64,000 nucleotides of DNA from Deltaproteobacteria bacterium (GTDB lineage Bacteria > Desulfobacterota > Desulfuromonadia > Desulfuromonadales > BM103), in the NCBI GenBank assembly GCA_024279915.1, contig JAJRRB010000084.1, forward strand, positions 46,195-110,194. Reading direction: 5' to 3'. This document shows positions 27,106 to 35,994 of the stretch, in pieces. Within the stretch, counting starts at the first letter, position 1, and the number at the start of each line of letters is the position of its first letter. Below the pieces are notes generated by a model. The model ran no database searches. It saw only the letters and a list, made by a program, of their open reading frames with translations, and had not been told where the DNA came from. The translations under genes and the position numbers were made by a program.

Positions 27106-28247
27106 TCGCTTCCTCCCCGCAATTTTCTAATAACGGAACAAACCTGCGGCCAATCAACCTTATCGGTCAAATGGCACCAAGAGAGTCGGATCGCCTCATC
27201 CAACAACCTGCCCTTTACGCCCATAGCCTGCAAAACGTGACTCGGTTCCTGAGTGTGAGCGGTGCAGGCTGAGCCATTGGAAAAGGCAATCAGGTTTTTA
27301 AGTGAAGAGAGCGCCGAATGCGCTTCTACACCAGGGATCGACAGATTGATAGTATTTGGCAGGGTACGCTGCAGATCTCCGTGGACGACAACTTCAAGGG
27401 ACCCCAGCGCGTCAAGCAACTCATTTTTAAAGGTCAGACAGGCTTCACGGCGCGCATCGTAATCACGCAGTGCAATACGTGCTGCCGTGCCGAGACCAAC
27501 GATTGAATGGGCAGCAAGGGTGCCAGGCCGAAGGCCTTGTTCCTGACCACCACCTAACATCAGGGGCTTCAGCGGCGGGTATTCATCATCTCGCCTACGC
27601 CGAACCAGCGCTCCAACACCTTTAGGGCCAAAGATTTTATGGCCGCTAATACTTATAAGGTCAATGCGTGATAGACGCAGCAGCTCAAGCTCCTTGCCAA
27701 ACCCTTGTGCAGCATCAACGTGTAACCAGGCGTGATGCTCATCAAGGATTTTTACGACTTCATCGAGGGGTTGAACCACGCCGGTTTCATTGTTGACATG
27801 CATGATAGAAACGCACAGAGTTTCTGGCCGGATGGCCTCCGCGAGAGCCTCAACACAAACGACACCGTTCTCATCAACCGGCAAAATAGTCACCTTAAAG
27901 CCCAACCCTTTAAGACTCTCTACTGGTTCTAAAACTGCCTTGTGTTCAATGGCACTGCAGATGATATGGGTGCGGCCACTATTCAGTCCTGCTTCGGCAA
28001 AACCGAGTAGCACAAGATTGTTGCTCTCTGTCGCACCACTAGTAAAAATGACTTCATCAGGCTGAGCTTCAACCAATGCCGCGACATCGCGGCGAGCTTT
28101 CTCCACGGCCATTCGAGCGATGGTGCCATACATATGAACCGGGCTGGCAGGGTTGCCAAACTCCTCAACCAAGAAACGATGAACTTCACGGGCAACTTCT
28201 TTTTCAACCGGGGTCGTAGCATTACAGTCGAGATAAGCTGGCATCAT
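27102..28247 (-). CDS. cysteine desulfurase, DndA/IscS-like
   Basis: 381 residues from ATG 28247. A PLP-dependent NifS/IscS-family enzyme that takes sulfur from cysteine as a persulfide. Seen in order: AYLDCNATTPVEKEV, TSGATESNN, the PLP Lys in SISGHKIFGPKGVG, and the catalytic Cys loop SNGSACTAHTQEPSHVLQAMG. The loop resembles DndA, the sulfur donor of DNA phosphorothioation, but no dndB-E genes are in the window. The iscU, iscA and iscR neighbours typical of IscS are absent too. The two small genes downstream are its likely partners. Confidence 0.85.
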   Translation of the reverse strand: MMPAYLDCNATTPVEKEVAREVHRFLVEEFGNPASPVHMYGTIARMAVEKARRDVAALVEAQPDEVIFTSGATESNNLVLLGFAEAGLNSGRTHIICSAIEHKAVLEPVESLKGLGFKVTILPVDENGVVCVEALAEAIRPETLCVSIMHVNNETGVVQPLDEVVKILDEHHAWLHVDAAQGFGKELELLRLSRIDLISISGHKIFGPKGVGALVRRRRDDEYPPLKPLMLGGGQEQGLRPGTLAAHSIVGLGTAARIALRDYDARREACLTFKNELLDALGSLEVVVHGDLQRTLPNTINLSIPGVEAHSALSSLKNLIAFSNGSACTAHTQEPSHVLQAMGVKGRLLDEAIRLSWCHLTDKVDWPQVCSVIRKLRGGSE

Positions 28248-28413
28248 GGTGTCTTCTGCCTTTAACAAACCTTAGTGACTTTACAGGACAAGATGATGTG
28301 TAATTGCCGATTAGACAAATTTAGAACTATCAGGAACCGCTACAATTTGCAAACAAATCGCGACTGGTTTACAAGGCACAACTTTCTGTGCCTAAAATGT
28401 GTTGATAAATAAG

Positions 28414-28446
28414 AAGTGGCCGCCAAGGATCGAACCCTGGTGGCCA
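28414..28446 (-). pseudogene. tRNA 3'-end remnant (T-arm and acceptor 3' strand)
   Basis: On the minus strand CCAGG-GTTCGATC-CTTGG forms a standard T-arm, followed by CGGCCAC as a 3' acceptor strand. The matching 5' half (GTGGCCG at the proper distance) and an anticodon arm are missing upstream. Such fragments usually mark an attachment site left by an integrated element. Confidence 0.55.
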
Positions 28447-28518
28447 TAATTTCGCCCTGATAAGTAGGAAATGTTGGAAAATAGTCAGCTTGAACTCGAC
28501 TAGATCTTACAGCGATTT

Positions 28519-28875
28519 TCAGATCAAGATTGGACTACTACTGCTGATTTCTTCAGTTTTTGCCGCCATGATAAAGTCATTAACATGTAACCCGGCAATC
28601 TTATGCGTCCACCAGGTCACCGTCACTTGACCCCATTCCGTCAATATGGCCGGGTGATGATTTTCTTGTTCGGCAATGACTCCGACCCTGTTTGTGAACT
28701 GTAGTGCCTGCTCGAAGTTTTTAAATTTATAGGTTTTCCCCAAATGGTTGATACCTGCCATTACGGTGATTTGCCAATCTGGTAGCTGGGGCATATATTT
28801 CGCGATATCTTCCTGGGTTACTAATGGGGCTCCTTTTCTACATGCTTCGCAGGCCTTGTTCGCTAAAACAGTCAT
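28519..28875 (-). CDS. phhB: 4a-hydroxytetrahydrobiopterin dehydratase
   Basis: 118 residues from ATG 28875, with AAGGAG upstream. It carries the PCD/DCoH motif: NHHPAI, then VTVTWWTHKIAGLHVNDF, including the catalytic His residues. It regenerates the pterin cofactor after aromatic amino acid hydroxylation; in bacteria without phenylalanine hydroxylase it may serve molybdopterin or other pterins. Its gene lies 13 bp after a ferritin-like gene. A Cys pair, ACEAC, near the N-terminus is extra. Confidence 0.88.
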   Translation of the reverse strand: MTVLANKACEACRKGAPLVTQEDIAKYMPQLPDWQITVMAGINHLGKTYKFKNFEQALQFTNRVGVIAEQENHHPAILTEWGQVTVTWWTHKIAGLHVNDFIMAAKTEEISSSSPILI

Positions 28876-28888
28876 CTGTGTTTCTCCT

Positions 28889-29404
28889 TCAGTCATCGAC
28901 ATCCCGCCCGAATTGGCTAAACTCGCCCAGGTTGCTGAATTCTCCCCAGGCCAGAGACTGGTTAGGAGTATTGACGAAGTTAAAAATATTCTCCAGAATG
29001 TTGAAGTGCTTGTGCTCCTCAACGGCGATCTTGGTCAGAAGCTCTTTCGTTGCCAGATCTTTCTCCTCACTGGCGGCGTTTTCGTAGAACCGGAAACTCT
29101 CGGACTCAAGCTTCATGGCATACTGGTAAGCTTCGAGGTCTCCTTTGAGCCCCTTAAGAGTCTCTTCCTCTTTAGGTAATTCTTCAAATACATTTTTGGC
29201 TTCTGCGAGGATGTTGGTGTCTCGCATCGCTAGAACACTCCCACTTTTTTTCAGCTCCAGGAAAATTTCATAATGTTTCTGCTCGTCCTCGGCCAGGCGC
29301 GTGAAAATGGTCTTCAAGCCTGGCAAAGATGTCTCGTTGGCCAGCTTTTCGTAATAGGCTTTACCATCCTCTTCCATCTTCATGGCGAAATCGAATACGT
29401 TCAT
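28889..29404 (-). CDS. ferritin-like/rubrerythrin-type diiron protein
   Basis: 171 residues with KMEEDGKAYYEKLA, EDEQKHYEIF, KLESESFRFYENAA and EEHKHFNILENIFNF, giving four ExxH/E helices. No rubredoxin domain. It likely reduces peroxide or stores iron. GGAGACAGG precedes the ATG. A TTGACA on the minus strand (29475-29480) could be a -35, but no good -10 follows. Confidence 0.85.
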   Translation of the reverse strand: MNVFDFAMKMEEDGKAYYEKLANETSLPGLKTIFTRLAEDEQKHYEIFLELKKSGSVLAMRDTNILAEAKNVFEELPKEEETLKGLKGDLEAYQYAMKLESESFRFYENAASEEKDLATKELLTKIAVEEHKHFNILENIFNFVNTPNQSLAWGEFSNLGEFSQFGRDVDD

Positions 29405-29587
29405 TCCTGTCTCCTCATCTGCTGGTTGAAGTCAATCGGGGGCTCAACTCTAAGGGTAATGAATGAAACAAGACTGTCAAGCTACCACTTGAATGTGGAT
29501 GCCGCTTTGCCGTGGTTCTTTGCCCAGGCAATGTGCAAGTGCATTACAAGTAGACCTGAGCTCTTCATCGCTGTCTTCAAAACGGGT

Positions 29588-31531
29588 TCAAGCCGATTTG
29601 TCGAGCTGTTGACGTACAGAGTTGAGCGTTCCACCCGCCAGCAGATGCTGTCGCTGTCGCTCAGAGACCTCAATAAGGGTCACGATTTCGTGAGTACCAA
29701 TTTGCACCGGAATTTCGGTGGCACCATTCGCAAGCAGCTCTCGAACCCCATTGAAAGTAATCTCATCACCCTGGCCGATCTTTGCGTAATCGTCCGGGTT
29801 TTTAAACGTTAAAGGCAGAACCCCGAAGTTACAGAGGTTTGCTTTGTGAATGCGGGCAAAGCTCTTGACGATTTTTGCCCTCACTCCAAGGAAACGTGGA
29901 GCCAGTGCTGCATGTTCCCGACTTGATCCCTGGCCATAGTTGTCCCCGCCAATGATCACAGCGTTACCGTATTCCTGACAACGACGATGGAACTGCGGGT
30001 CAATCTGGTAAAAAACATACTCACTAATTGCCTCAATATTCGAACGCAAGGGCAAGACCTTGCTGCCAGCTGGCATGATACTGTCAGTGGAGATGTTATC
30101 TTCAACCACCAAAGCCACCTTGGCATGTAAGGTCCCTGGCAGGCTGTCAAGTTCAGGGAATGGCTTGATGTTCGGGCCATGAAAAATCGGAGTTTTCGAT
30201 TGTTTCGCTGTCGGGAAGATGATCGAGGAGGTATCGACAATGTACTGCTCCGGTTCGACAACCCGTGGATATGTTTTTGTGGCAGCCAACTCGCGCGGGT
30301 CACTGATGACTCCCTGCAAAGCTGAGGCCGCAGCGGTTTCCGGTGAACAGAGATAGACTTTATCCCCCTTGGTTCCGGAGCGTCCGGGAAAGTTCCGCTG
30401 GAAAGTTCGCAGGCTGATCTGGTCAGTTCCTGGCGCCTGGCCCATGCCGATACAGCCAAGACAGCCGGACTGGTGGATGCGTGTGCCAGCTAACAACAGC
30501 GGCATCACAGCCCCCTGGTCGGCCACATTCTCCAACACCTGCCGACTACCAGGATTGACGTGAAAGGACAGGTCATGAGCAACGTGCTGCTCTCCAATGA
30601 TTCGGGCCGCAACCATCAGATCACGATAACTGCCGTTGACGCTGGAACCAACAATCACCTGATCGACTTTGGTCCCGGCAACATCTTTAATGCGTTTGAT
30701 ATTTCCCGGCGAGGTCGGACAGGCGATCAACGGTTCTACTGTTGACAGATCTATCTCGTCATATTCATCATAGATACAATCCGGGTCAGCTTGCAGCTCC
30801 TGCCAGTCTTTTTCGCGGCCCTGTGCGGATAGCCACTTCCTGGTTCGTTCGTCGGAAGGGAAAACGGTTGATGTGGCGCCTAATTCAGTGCCCATGTTGC
30901 CGATAGTCATCCGGTCTGTTGCGGACAGGCTGGAGACACCGGGGCCGTAATATTCGACCACTTTGCCGACGCATCCTTTGACATCATAACGCCGCAGCAT
31001 CTCAAGAATGACATCTTTGGCACTCACCCAATCAGGTAGGCTGTTGATCAGTTTGACTCCGAGTACCTTTGGGCAGGGTAAATAGTAGGGATGACCCGCC
31101 ATTGCCAAAGCCACATCCATACCGCCAGCACCGATTGCCAGCATCGAAACCCCCGCTGCACCCGGGGTGTGGCTGTCGGCTCCAAGCATGGTCAAACCTG
31201 GGCGACCGAAACGCTCCATATGGACGATATGGGAGATGCCGTTGCCCGGTTCTGAATAGTGTACCCCGTAGCGAGCACAGGCCGTGCGCAGGAATTTGTG
31301 ATCATCGGCATTCTTAAAATCAGTCTGCAGCAGATTATGGTCGACATACTGTGCGGCCAGGTCAACTTCGACCCGATTAATACCAAGGGCTTCAAACTCC
31401 AGCATCGCCATGGTTCCGGTGGCATCTTGTAGTAGGGTATGATCAATTTTTAAGGCGATTTCCTGGCCGGGAACCATCTCTCCGGCAGCAAGGTGGGTGG
31501 TGATGATTTTTTGAGTCAGATTCTTTGCCAT
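29588..31531 (-). CDS. aconitate hydratase (Aquifex-type, about 650 residues)
   Basis: 647 residues, shorter than AcnA (about 890) and resembling the compact aconitase group. It interconverts citrate and isocitrate. DSHTPGAAGVSMLAIGAGG and the cluster pair GCLGCIGMGQAPG are present, as is the swivel-domain loop YGQGSSREHAALAPRF. The third cluster ligand, normally Cys in GSCTNSSY, is Ser here (GSSVNGSY, codon AGC at 30641-30643). A nearby Cys in LIACPTSPGN could substitute. Either the family uses a different ligand or the cluster is unusual. Monocistronic. Confidence 0.85.
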   Translation of the reverse strand: MAKNLTQKIITTHLAAGEMVPGQEIALKIDHTLLQDATGTMAMLEFEALGINRVEVDLAAQYVDHNLLQTDFKNADDHKFLRTACARYGVHYSEPGNGISHIVHMERFGRPGLTMLGADSHTPGAAGVSMLAIGAGGMDVALAMAGHPYYLPCPKVLGVKLINSLPDWVSAKDVILEMLRRYDVKGCVGKVVEYYGPGVSSLSATDRMTIGNMGTELGATSTVFPSDERTRKWLSAQGREKDWQELQADPDCIYDEYDEIDLSTVEPLIACPTSPGNIKRIKDVAGTKVDQVIVGSSVNGSYRDLMVAARIIGEQHVAHDLSFHVNPGSRQVLENVADQGAVMPLLLAGTRIHQSGCLGCIGMGQAPGTDQISLRTFQRNFPGRSGTKGDKVYLCSPETAAASALQGVISDPRELAATKTYPRVVEPEQYIVDTSSIIFPTAKQSKTPIFHGPNIKPFPELDSLPGTLHAKVALVVEDNISTDSIMPAGSKVLPLRSNIEAISEYVFYQIDPQFHRRCQEYGNAVIIGGDNYGQGSSREHAALAPRFLGVRAKIVKSFARIHKANLCNFGVLPLTFKNPDDYAKIGQGDEITFNGVRELLANGATEIPVQIGTHEIVTLIEVSERQRQHLLAGGTLNSVRQQLDKSA

Positions 31532-32020
31532 TTCAGCTCCTTCACCACAACGATTCGGTTATGGGCAAGGGAGTTGGCAGTGGTTGTTCAAGACTATAAC
31601 TTCTGGCGAACAAATTCTTCTGCGGTTTTCTCCGTGTCGTATCGCCGCTCGTGCCAGCTCCCTTCTACGAGTAGAGTTTGTTCTTGCCTTACATGCTTAC
31701 GTCTATAATAACCTGAACAGGTCGTGGGAGTAAAACTTCACAATCTGCTGGGTTTTTAGAAATATACGATATTTTTATGGGTCTTCGGAATCCACTGTTG
31801 AAATTGGAACTATAGTGTTGTTAATAACGATTAGAGCATTTGGAAAGCTTGATCTATAATGTCGAAAGTGTCTCACTTACCGCCAGGGTTCACAGGAATC
31901 ATCGGCCCCCTGGTTAAGGTGCCGGCACCGACCGGTCTGGTTCACGTCGCTTTCTGGTTGCAGAAAAAGTATTATGGTGGGGAAAATGCATTCTGATTGG
32001 TTTTCTCAAGGGATACCACT
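31532..32020. other. intergenic region between divergent acn and the oxyanion sensor gene
   Basis: 489 bases without a supported gene. CCAGGG pairs with CCCTGG around 31883-31912, and GGTGCCGGCACC (31918-31929) is a perfect palindrome. A TATAAT lies near 31855 without a matching -35. I see no sigma-54 site here. Confidence 0.45.
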
Positions 32021-32911
32021 ATGAAATTTTTAAACTGGTTATTGATTGTTGTACTGCTCACGTGGTGTGGTGCCGGAACTGTCTTTGCGTCGGAAATTGA
32101 GATTTCTTCAGACGGTAAACCAATCGTCTACTTCGGGGTCATTCCACGCTACAATCCAATGGTCATGTATAGAAACTACCAGCCGATCATGGATTATCTG
32201 ACCGAGAAAACCTCCTACCATTTCGAGTTGAAGCTTTCGCGCAATTACACCGAGGCGGTTGATTTCTTACGAACCGGCGTTACTCAGATCGCTTCGCTTG
32301 GTGACGTTACTTTTGTCGAGGCATACAAGAGTTTCGGGGCCATTCCGATCCTCAAGCCGCTTAATGTCCATTTGCAGCCTTTTTATCGCAGCATTATTAT
32401 CTTGCCGGAAGACAGCCCTGTCGAAGGGCTGTCTGATTTGCGCGGCAAAAAATTTGCCTTTGGTAGCCCCCACTCCACCTCTGGGAACCTAATTCCACGT
32501 CATCACCTTTACACGCATGGCATCACACTCTTCGATCTCGGTGGTTATGAAAACCTGGAGTCGCACGATGCGGTGGTCAAAGCTGTCCTCAAAGGTAAGG
32601 CTGATGCCGGTGCCGTGAAAGATGTCGTCGCTCAACGTTACCTCAAGCATGGACTGCGATTTCTGGACAGTTCTGACCGAATCCCTTCAGTGCCGATCGT
32701 GGTTCGAAAGGAGACATCCGCAAAATTAGTCAAAGAGATCAAACAAGCCTTGCTGGCAATCGACGCCAGTGACCAAGACATGATTGATCGCATGAAAAAC
32801 TGGGATCCAGAATTTCGTTATGGGTTTACAGAGGCAACCATCGACGATTATCGACAGATTATTGAGATTATGGATGGTATCTCGGAAGGATGCGGTGTCC
32901 GATGCCATTAA
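32021..32911 (+). CDS. periplasmic PhnD-like oxyanion-binding protein (AioX/ArxX-like sensor)
   Basis: 296 residues with a Sec signal peptide cleaved near VFASE. The mature part is the phosphate/phosphonate-binding fold (VYFGVIPRYNPMVMYRNYQPIMDYL; LRGKKFAFGSPHSTSGNLIP; GKADAGAVKD). In arsenite and arsenate systems a protein of this family (AioX, ArxX) binds the oxyanion and triggers the partner kinase. Its 3' end overlaps the kinase gene, so the three regulatory genes form one unit. The ligand cannot be deduced. AAGGGAT precedes ATG 32021. Confidence 0.82.
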   Translation: MKFLNWLLIVVLLTWCGAGTVFASEIEISSDGKPIVYFGVIPRYNPMVMYRNYQPIMDYLTEKTSYHFELKLSRNYTEAVDFLRTGVTQIASLGDVTFVEAYKSFGAIPILKPLNVHLQPFYRSIIILPEDSPVEGLSDLRGKKFAFGSPHSTSGNLIPRHHLYTHGITLFDLGGYENLESHDAVVKAVLKGKADAGAVKDVVAQRYLKHGLRFLDSSDRIPSVPIVVRKETSAKLVKEIKQALLAIDASDQDMIDRMKNWDPEFRYGFTEATIDDYRQIIEIMDGISEGCGVRCH

Positions 32912-34386
32912 GTATCTCCCGCTGGTTGGGAATCCGTACCCGCTTCATGTTGCTGGCCGTCATTCTCACTTTGCTTTTCTCTGCGTTTTGGGGTGTATGG
33001 ACCTGGCAGCGTGAACGTGATCTCCTCTTCGACCGAGTTGGCCGCCAGGGCGAAGTCTTAGTCTCCACCATGGCGATCCCGATTATCAACGCACTGCTTT
33101 ATGAAGAGTTGGGCATCATTGAGGAGGGTGGTCTTCTGGATAACTTCGTTGCTGACATTATGGCTAATACGCAACTCCAGCCACTGTATGCCATCGTCAT
33201 TGGCAATGACGGGCGGGTGCTTGCTCATAATCGATTAAATGAATATGGAGAGATTTATGACGATCCACTCACTCGGGCTGCTCTGACAAGCAATGGTGTT
33301 GCGCAGACCGAGACGACGTTCAATAATTTTCAGGCCATCGACTTTTCGGCGCCGCTGGCGATATCAGGCAAGCGTTGGGGGTGTCTGCGGGTTGGGGTTT
33401 CCCTGGTTCCTCTGCAAAAAGAGCTAAACAAACTTGCTAACAGCTTTATGGGCTTCGCCCTGATTTTCTCGGCTGGGGCTCTCGTTGTATTCTTTTTCGC
33501 TGGGCATAAGCTTTCTCGGCCGATTGTGACTCTCGCCGAAAGCATGGAAACGATTGATGTCGAAAAACCAGTGTATCTCCCACAAAAGGTACGGCGTGAC
33601 GAAATTGGTCGGTTGGAACGCAGTTTTCATGATCTGCTCAAGCGTCTGCGCGATAGTGAGAAAGAGCGTCAGAAATCACTTGATAAGCTTGTTGAGAGTG
33701 AACGCTTTGCGGCGGTCGGTAAGCTGGTTTCCGGAATCGCACATGAAATTAATAATCCGCTCTCGGGTATCGAAGGGGCTCTTTACCTTATCCGTGAAGA
33801 GGGCGGCAGCCAATCTGTTGAGTATGTCAAAGCGGCAGAGCAAGGTGTGGAGCGAATCGGTCGTATCGTCGGCCAACTGCTTGACATGTCGAGAGCTGAT
33901 GCGTTGCTCGTGGAGACTGCTGACAGTGCGGAGTTCTTTGAAGAGCTGGCTTTGTTCGCCAAAATGGCAATCAAGAAAAGAGATTGTACTCTCCGAATTG
34001 AAGATGGTTATACACGTGGTGAGATCCTGGGCGATCGAGACCGTATCCATCAAACTGTGCTCAATCTGATACTCAATGCCGCCGATGCTGTCTCAACAAA
34101 AGATCATGGTGTCATACGGCTCGAAACCTTTTCGCATGACCAGGGCTATGCCATCAGGGTGCTTGATAACGGCCCGGGAATTACTGCTGAGATTCAAAAA
34201 CAGATTTTCGAGCCTTTTTTTACGACCAAAGACCCCGGCAAGGGGACTGGGATGGGACTGGCCATTGGACGGACAATTGCTGAGAAGCATGGTGGACGCC
34301 TGGAATGCAGCTCTGCCCCTGAACAAGGGACTATATTTACCCTTTGGTTACCGCTCGACACCGCTGAGAAAGGGACTTCGGTATGA
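32902..34386 (+). CDS. membrane sensor histidine kinase (AioS/ArxS-like)
   Basis: 494 residues from ATG 32902; an upstream ATG at 32890 is possible but its ribosome-binding site would touch the codon. Two membrane segments (about 15-35 and 180-205) flank a periplasmic domain, then HAMP, a HisKA helix with the phospho-His in SGIAHEINNPLSGIEGAL, and a HATPase domain (LNLILNAADAV; DNGPGI; GTGMGLAIGRTIAEKHGG). It would phosphorylate the regulator whose ATG overlaps its TGA. The preceding periplasmic protein probably supplies the signal. Confidence 0.88.
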   Translation: MPLSISRWLGIRTRFMLLAVILTLLFSAFWGVWTWQRERDLLFDRVGRQGEVLVSTMAIPIINALLYEELGIIEEGGLLDNFVADIMANTQLQPLYAIVIGNDGRVLAHNRLNEYGEIYDDPLTRAALTSNGVAQTETTFNNFQAIDFSAPLAISGKRWGCLRVGVSLVPLQKELNKLANSFMGFALIFSAGALVVFFFAGHKLSRPIVTLAESMETIDVEKPVYLPQKVRRDEIGRLERSFHDLLKRLRDSEKERQKSLDKLVESERFAAVGKLVSGIAHEINNPLSGIEGALYLIREEGGSQSVEYVKAAEQGVERIGRIVGQLLDMSRADALLVETADSAEFFEELALFAKMAIKKRDCTLRIEDGYTRGEILGDRDRIHQTVLNLILNAADAVSTKDHGVIRLETFSHDQGYAIRVLDNGPGITAEIQKQIFEPFFTTKDPGKGTGMGLAIGRTIAEKHGGRLECSSAPEQGTIFTLWLPLDTAEKGTSV

Positions 34387-35738
34387 TCAAAAGAATCCTG
34401 CTCGTTGAAGATGATGACCTGCATCGCACTATGATAGCGGGGGCGCTTGAGAAAAACGGTTATACGGTTTGTTGTGCCGAAAATGGTCAGGAAGCCATCC
34501 ATGCGATGCAGGAAGAGACCTTTATTGCAGCATTATTGGACATTCGATTGCCGGATGTCGATGGTTTTGAATTGTTGACCATGCTCAATGATGTTCAACC
34601 GGAGTGCCATGCGGTAATGATGACTGGCGAATCCTCAATCGAATCAGCCGTACGTTCCATGCAGGAGGGGGCTTTTGATTACCTGGCCAAACCTTTTCGT
34701 ACTGAATTGCTGTTGATGAAGCTGTCGCGTATTTTCGCCTGGCATGAACTAACAGAAGAGAACCGCATGCTACGGAGCGGAACGGCCCACGGCATGGTCG
34801 GTACCAGTCGTGCCCTGAAACATTTTCTGGACAGTTTAAAGGGAGCTGCGGAATCAGAAGCGAGCGTTATGTTACTTGGCGAGACTGGAACCGGGAAGGA
34901 GCTGGCGGCGGATTTTATCCATCAGAATAGTTTTAGAAACGATGGGCCACTAATCAAGGTTAACTGTGGCGCAATTCCTGAGAGTCTGCTCGAAGTCGAA
35001 CTCTTCGGTTGTATCAAAGGGGCCTTTACTGGTGCCGACCGCGCTCGGCCTGGTGTCCTTGAACAGGCGCATGGCGGCACTTTGTTTCTCGATGAAATCG
35101 GTGAGATACCTTCTACGATGCAAGTTAAGCTGTTACGTGCCCTCCAGGAGCGGCAGGTGACCCGGATTGGTGGCCAACAGGCATCGCCTGCTGATTTTCG
35201 CTTGGTCGCGGCGACCCATCGTGATTTGGAAGAATTGCGTCAGTCCGGTCAACTCCGGGATGACTTCTTTTTCCGGCTCAGCGTGATCCCCCTGACTGTC
35301 CCCCCCTTGCGAACCCGCCGGACCGATATTCCCCTTTTGATCAGTCACTTTGTTGAACGTCATGCAGTACGCCACCGTAAGGAACCGATCGAATTCACTC
35401 CGGAAGCACTTGAATTGTTGCAGAGCTATAACTTCCCAGGCAATGTTCGTGAACTGGAAAGCCTTGTGGAACGGCTTCAGGTGATGCTGCCAGGTGAACA
35501 GATACTTCCTCGGCATCTGCCCGAAAGTATCCGTCAAGCTGTCCAGCCCAACGGACGCACGGTTCAGTGCTTCCGCACCGAGTTGCCGTTGCGTGAGGCG
35601 GTCAGAGACTTCGAGAACCAGTTCATTCAACATGTCCTTGGTGAAGAGGGCGGCAACCGCACCAACGCGGCCAAGCGCCTCGGTATTGCCAGGAAAACCC
35701 TCTGGGAAAAACTGGCGGACACTGTTACAAAAACGTAA
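34383..35738 (+). CDS. NtrC-family sigma-54 response regulator (AioR/ArxR-like)
   Basis: 451 residues: receiver with phospho-Asp in LLDIRLPDVDG, AAA+ domain with Walker A GETGTGKE, the sigma-54 contact loop GAFTGA intact, Walker B GGTLFLDEIGE, and a C-terminal Fis-type helix-turn-helix (GNRTNAAKRLGIARKTLWEKL). It should activate the -24/-12 promoter at 35872 from the palindromes at 35723 and 35801. Overlaps the kinase stop (ATGA). Confidence 0.92.
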   Translation: MIKRILLVEDDDLHRTMIAGALEKNGYTVCCAENGQEAIHAMQEETFIAALLDIRLPDVDGFELLTMLNDVQPECHAVMMTGESSIESAVRSMQEGAFDYLAKPFRTELLLMKLSRIFAWHELTEENRMLRSGTAHGMVGTSRALKHFLDSLKGAAESEASVMLLGETGTGKELAADFIHQNSFRNDGPLIKVNCGAIPESLLEVELFGCIKGAFTGADRARPGVLEQAHGGTLFLDEIGEIPSTMQVKLLRALQERQVTRIGGQQASPADFRLVAATHRDLEELRQSGQLRDDFFFRLSVIPLTVPPLRTRRTDIPLLISHFVERHAVRHRKEPIEFTPEALELLQSYNFPGNVRELESLVERLQVMLPGEQILPRHLPESIRQAVQPNGRTVQCFRTELPLREAVRDFENQFIQHVLGEEGGNRTNAAKRLGIARKTLWEKLADTVTKT

Positions 35739-35740
35739 CA
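35723..35740. promoter_or_regulatory. upstream activating palindrome 1
   Basis: TGTTAC-N6-GTAACA; the match extends to ACTGTTAC/GTAACAGT (35721-35742). It overlaps the 3' end of the regulator gene. Centre about 167 bases before the predicted transcription start; probable enhancer site for the sigma-54 regulator. Confidence 0.65.
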
Positions 35741-35800
35741 GTTTAGTTAGTCCTTCCAAGTCACTGATTCTCAAGACGAATTTTTAGTATAATTCGATAG

Positions 35801-35818
35801 TGTTACTTTCTTGTAACA
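35801..35818. promoter_or_regulatory. upstream activating palindrome 2
   Basis: The same TGTTAC-N6-GTAACA is repeated 78 bases downstream of copy 1, about 88 bases before the predicted start. Confidence 0.65.
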
Positions 35819-35871
35819 ATCACATTGTTTCCTTCCAACGAAAAACCTACATAAATCAGGTAGTATGACAT

Positions 35872-35887
35872 TGGCACGTCCTTTGCT
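35872..35887 (+). promoter_or_regulatory. sigma-54 promoter of the oxyanion reductase operon
   Basis: TGGCACGTCCTTTGCT matches the -24/-12 consensus TGGCAC-N5-TTGC exactly. Transcription should start near 35898, leaving a leader of about 97 bases before the reductase ATG. Confidence 0.9.
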
Positions 35888-35994
35888 AGTATTTCATAAT
35901 GTTTTAGCCCTAGTGATTCACTTAAGTTTCTTTCGCGGGTATCACGTCTAAAGCAACAAGAGGTTTTCAATAACCACTTAAAGGGAGGATAAAC

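Noticed and set aside
28374..28393. Hairpin AGGCACA/TGTGCCT as a terminator
   Set aside because: No U run follows on the minus strand and the plus strand has only AAAA after it.
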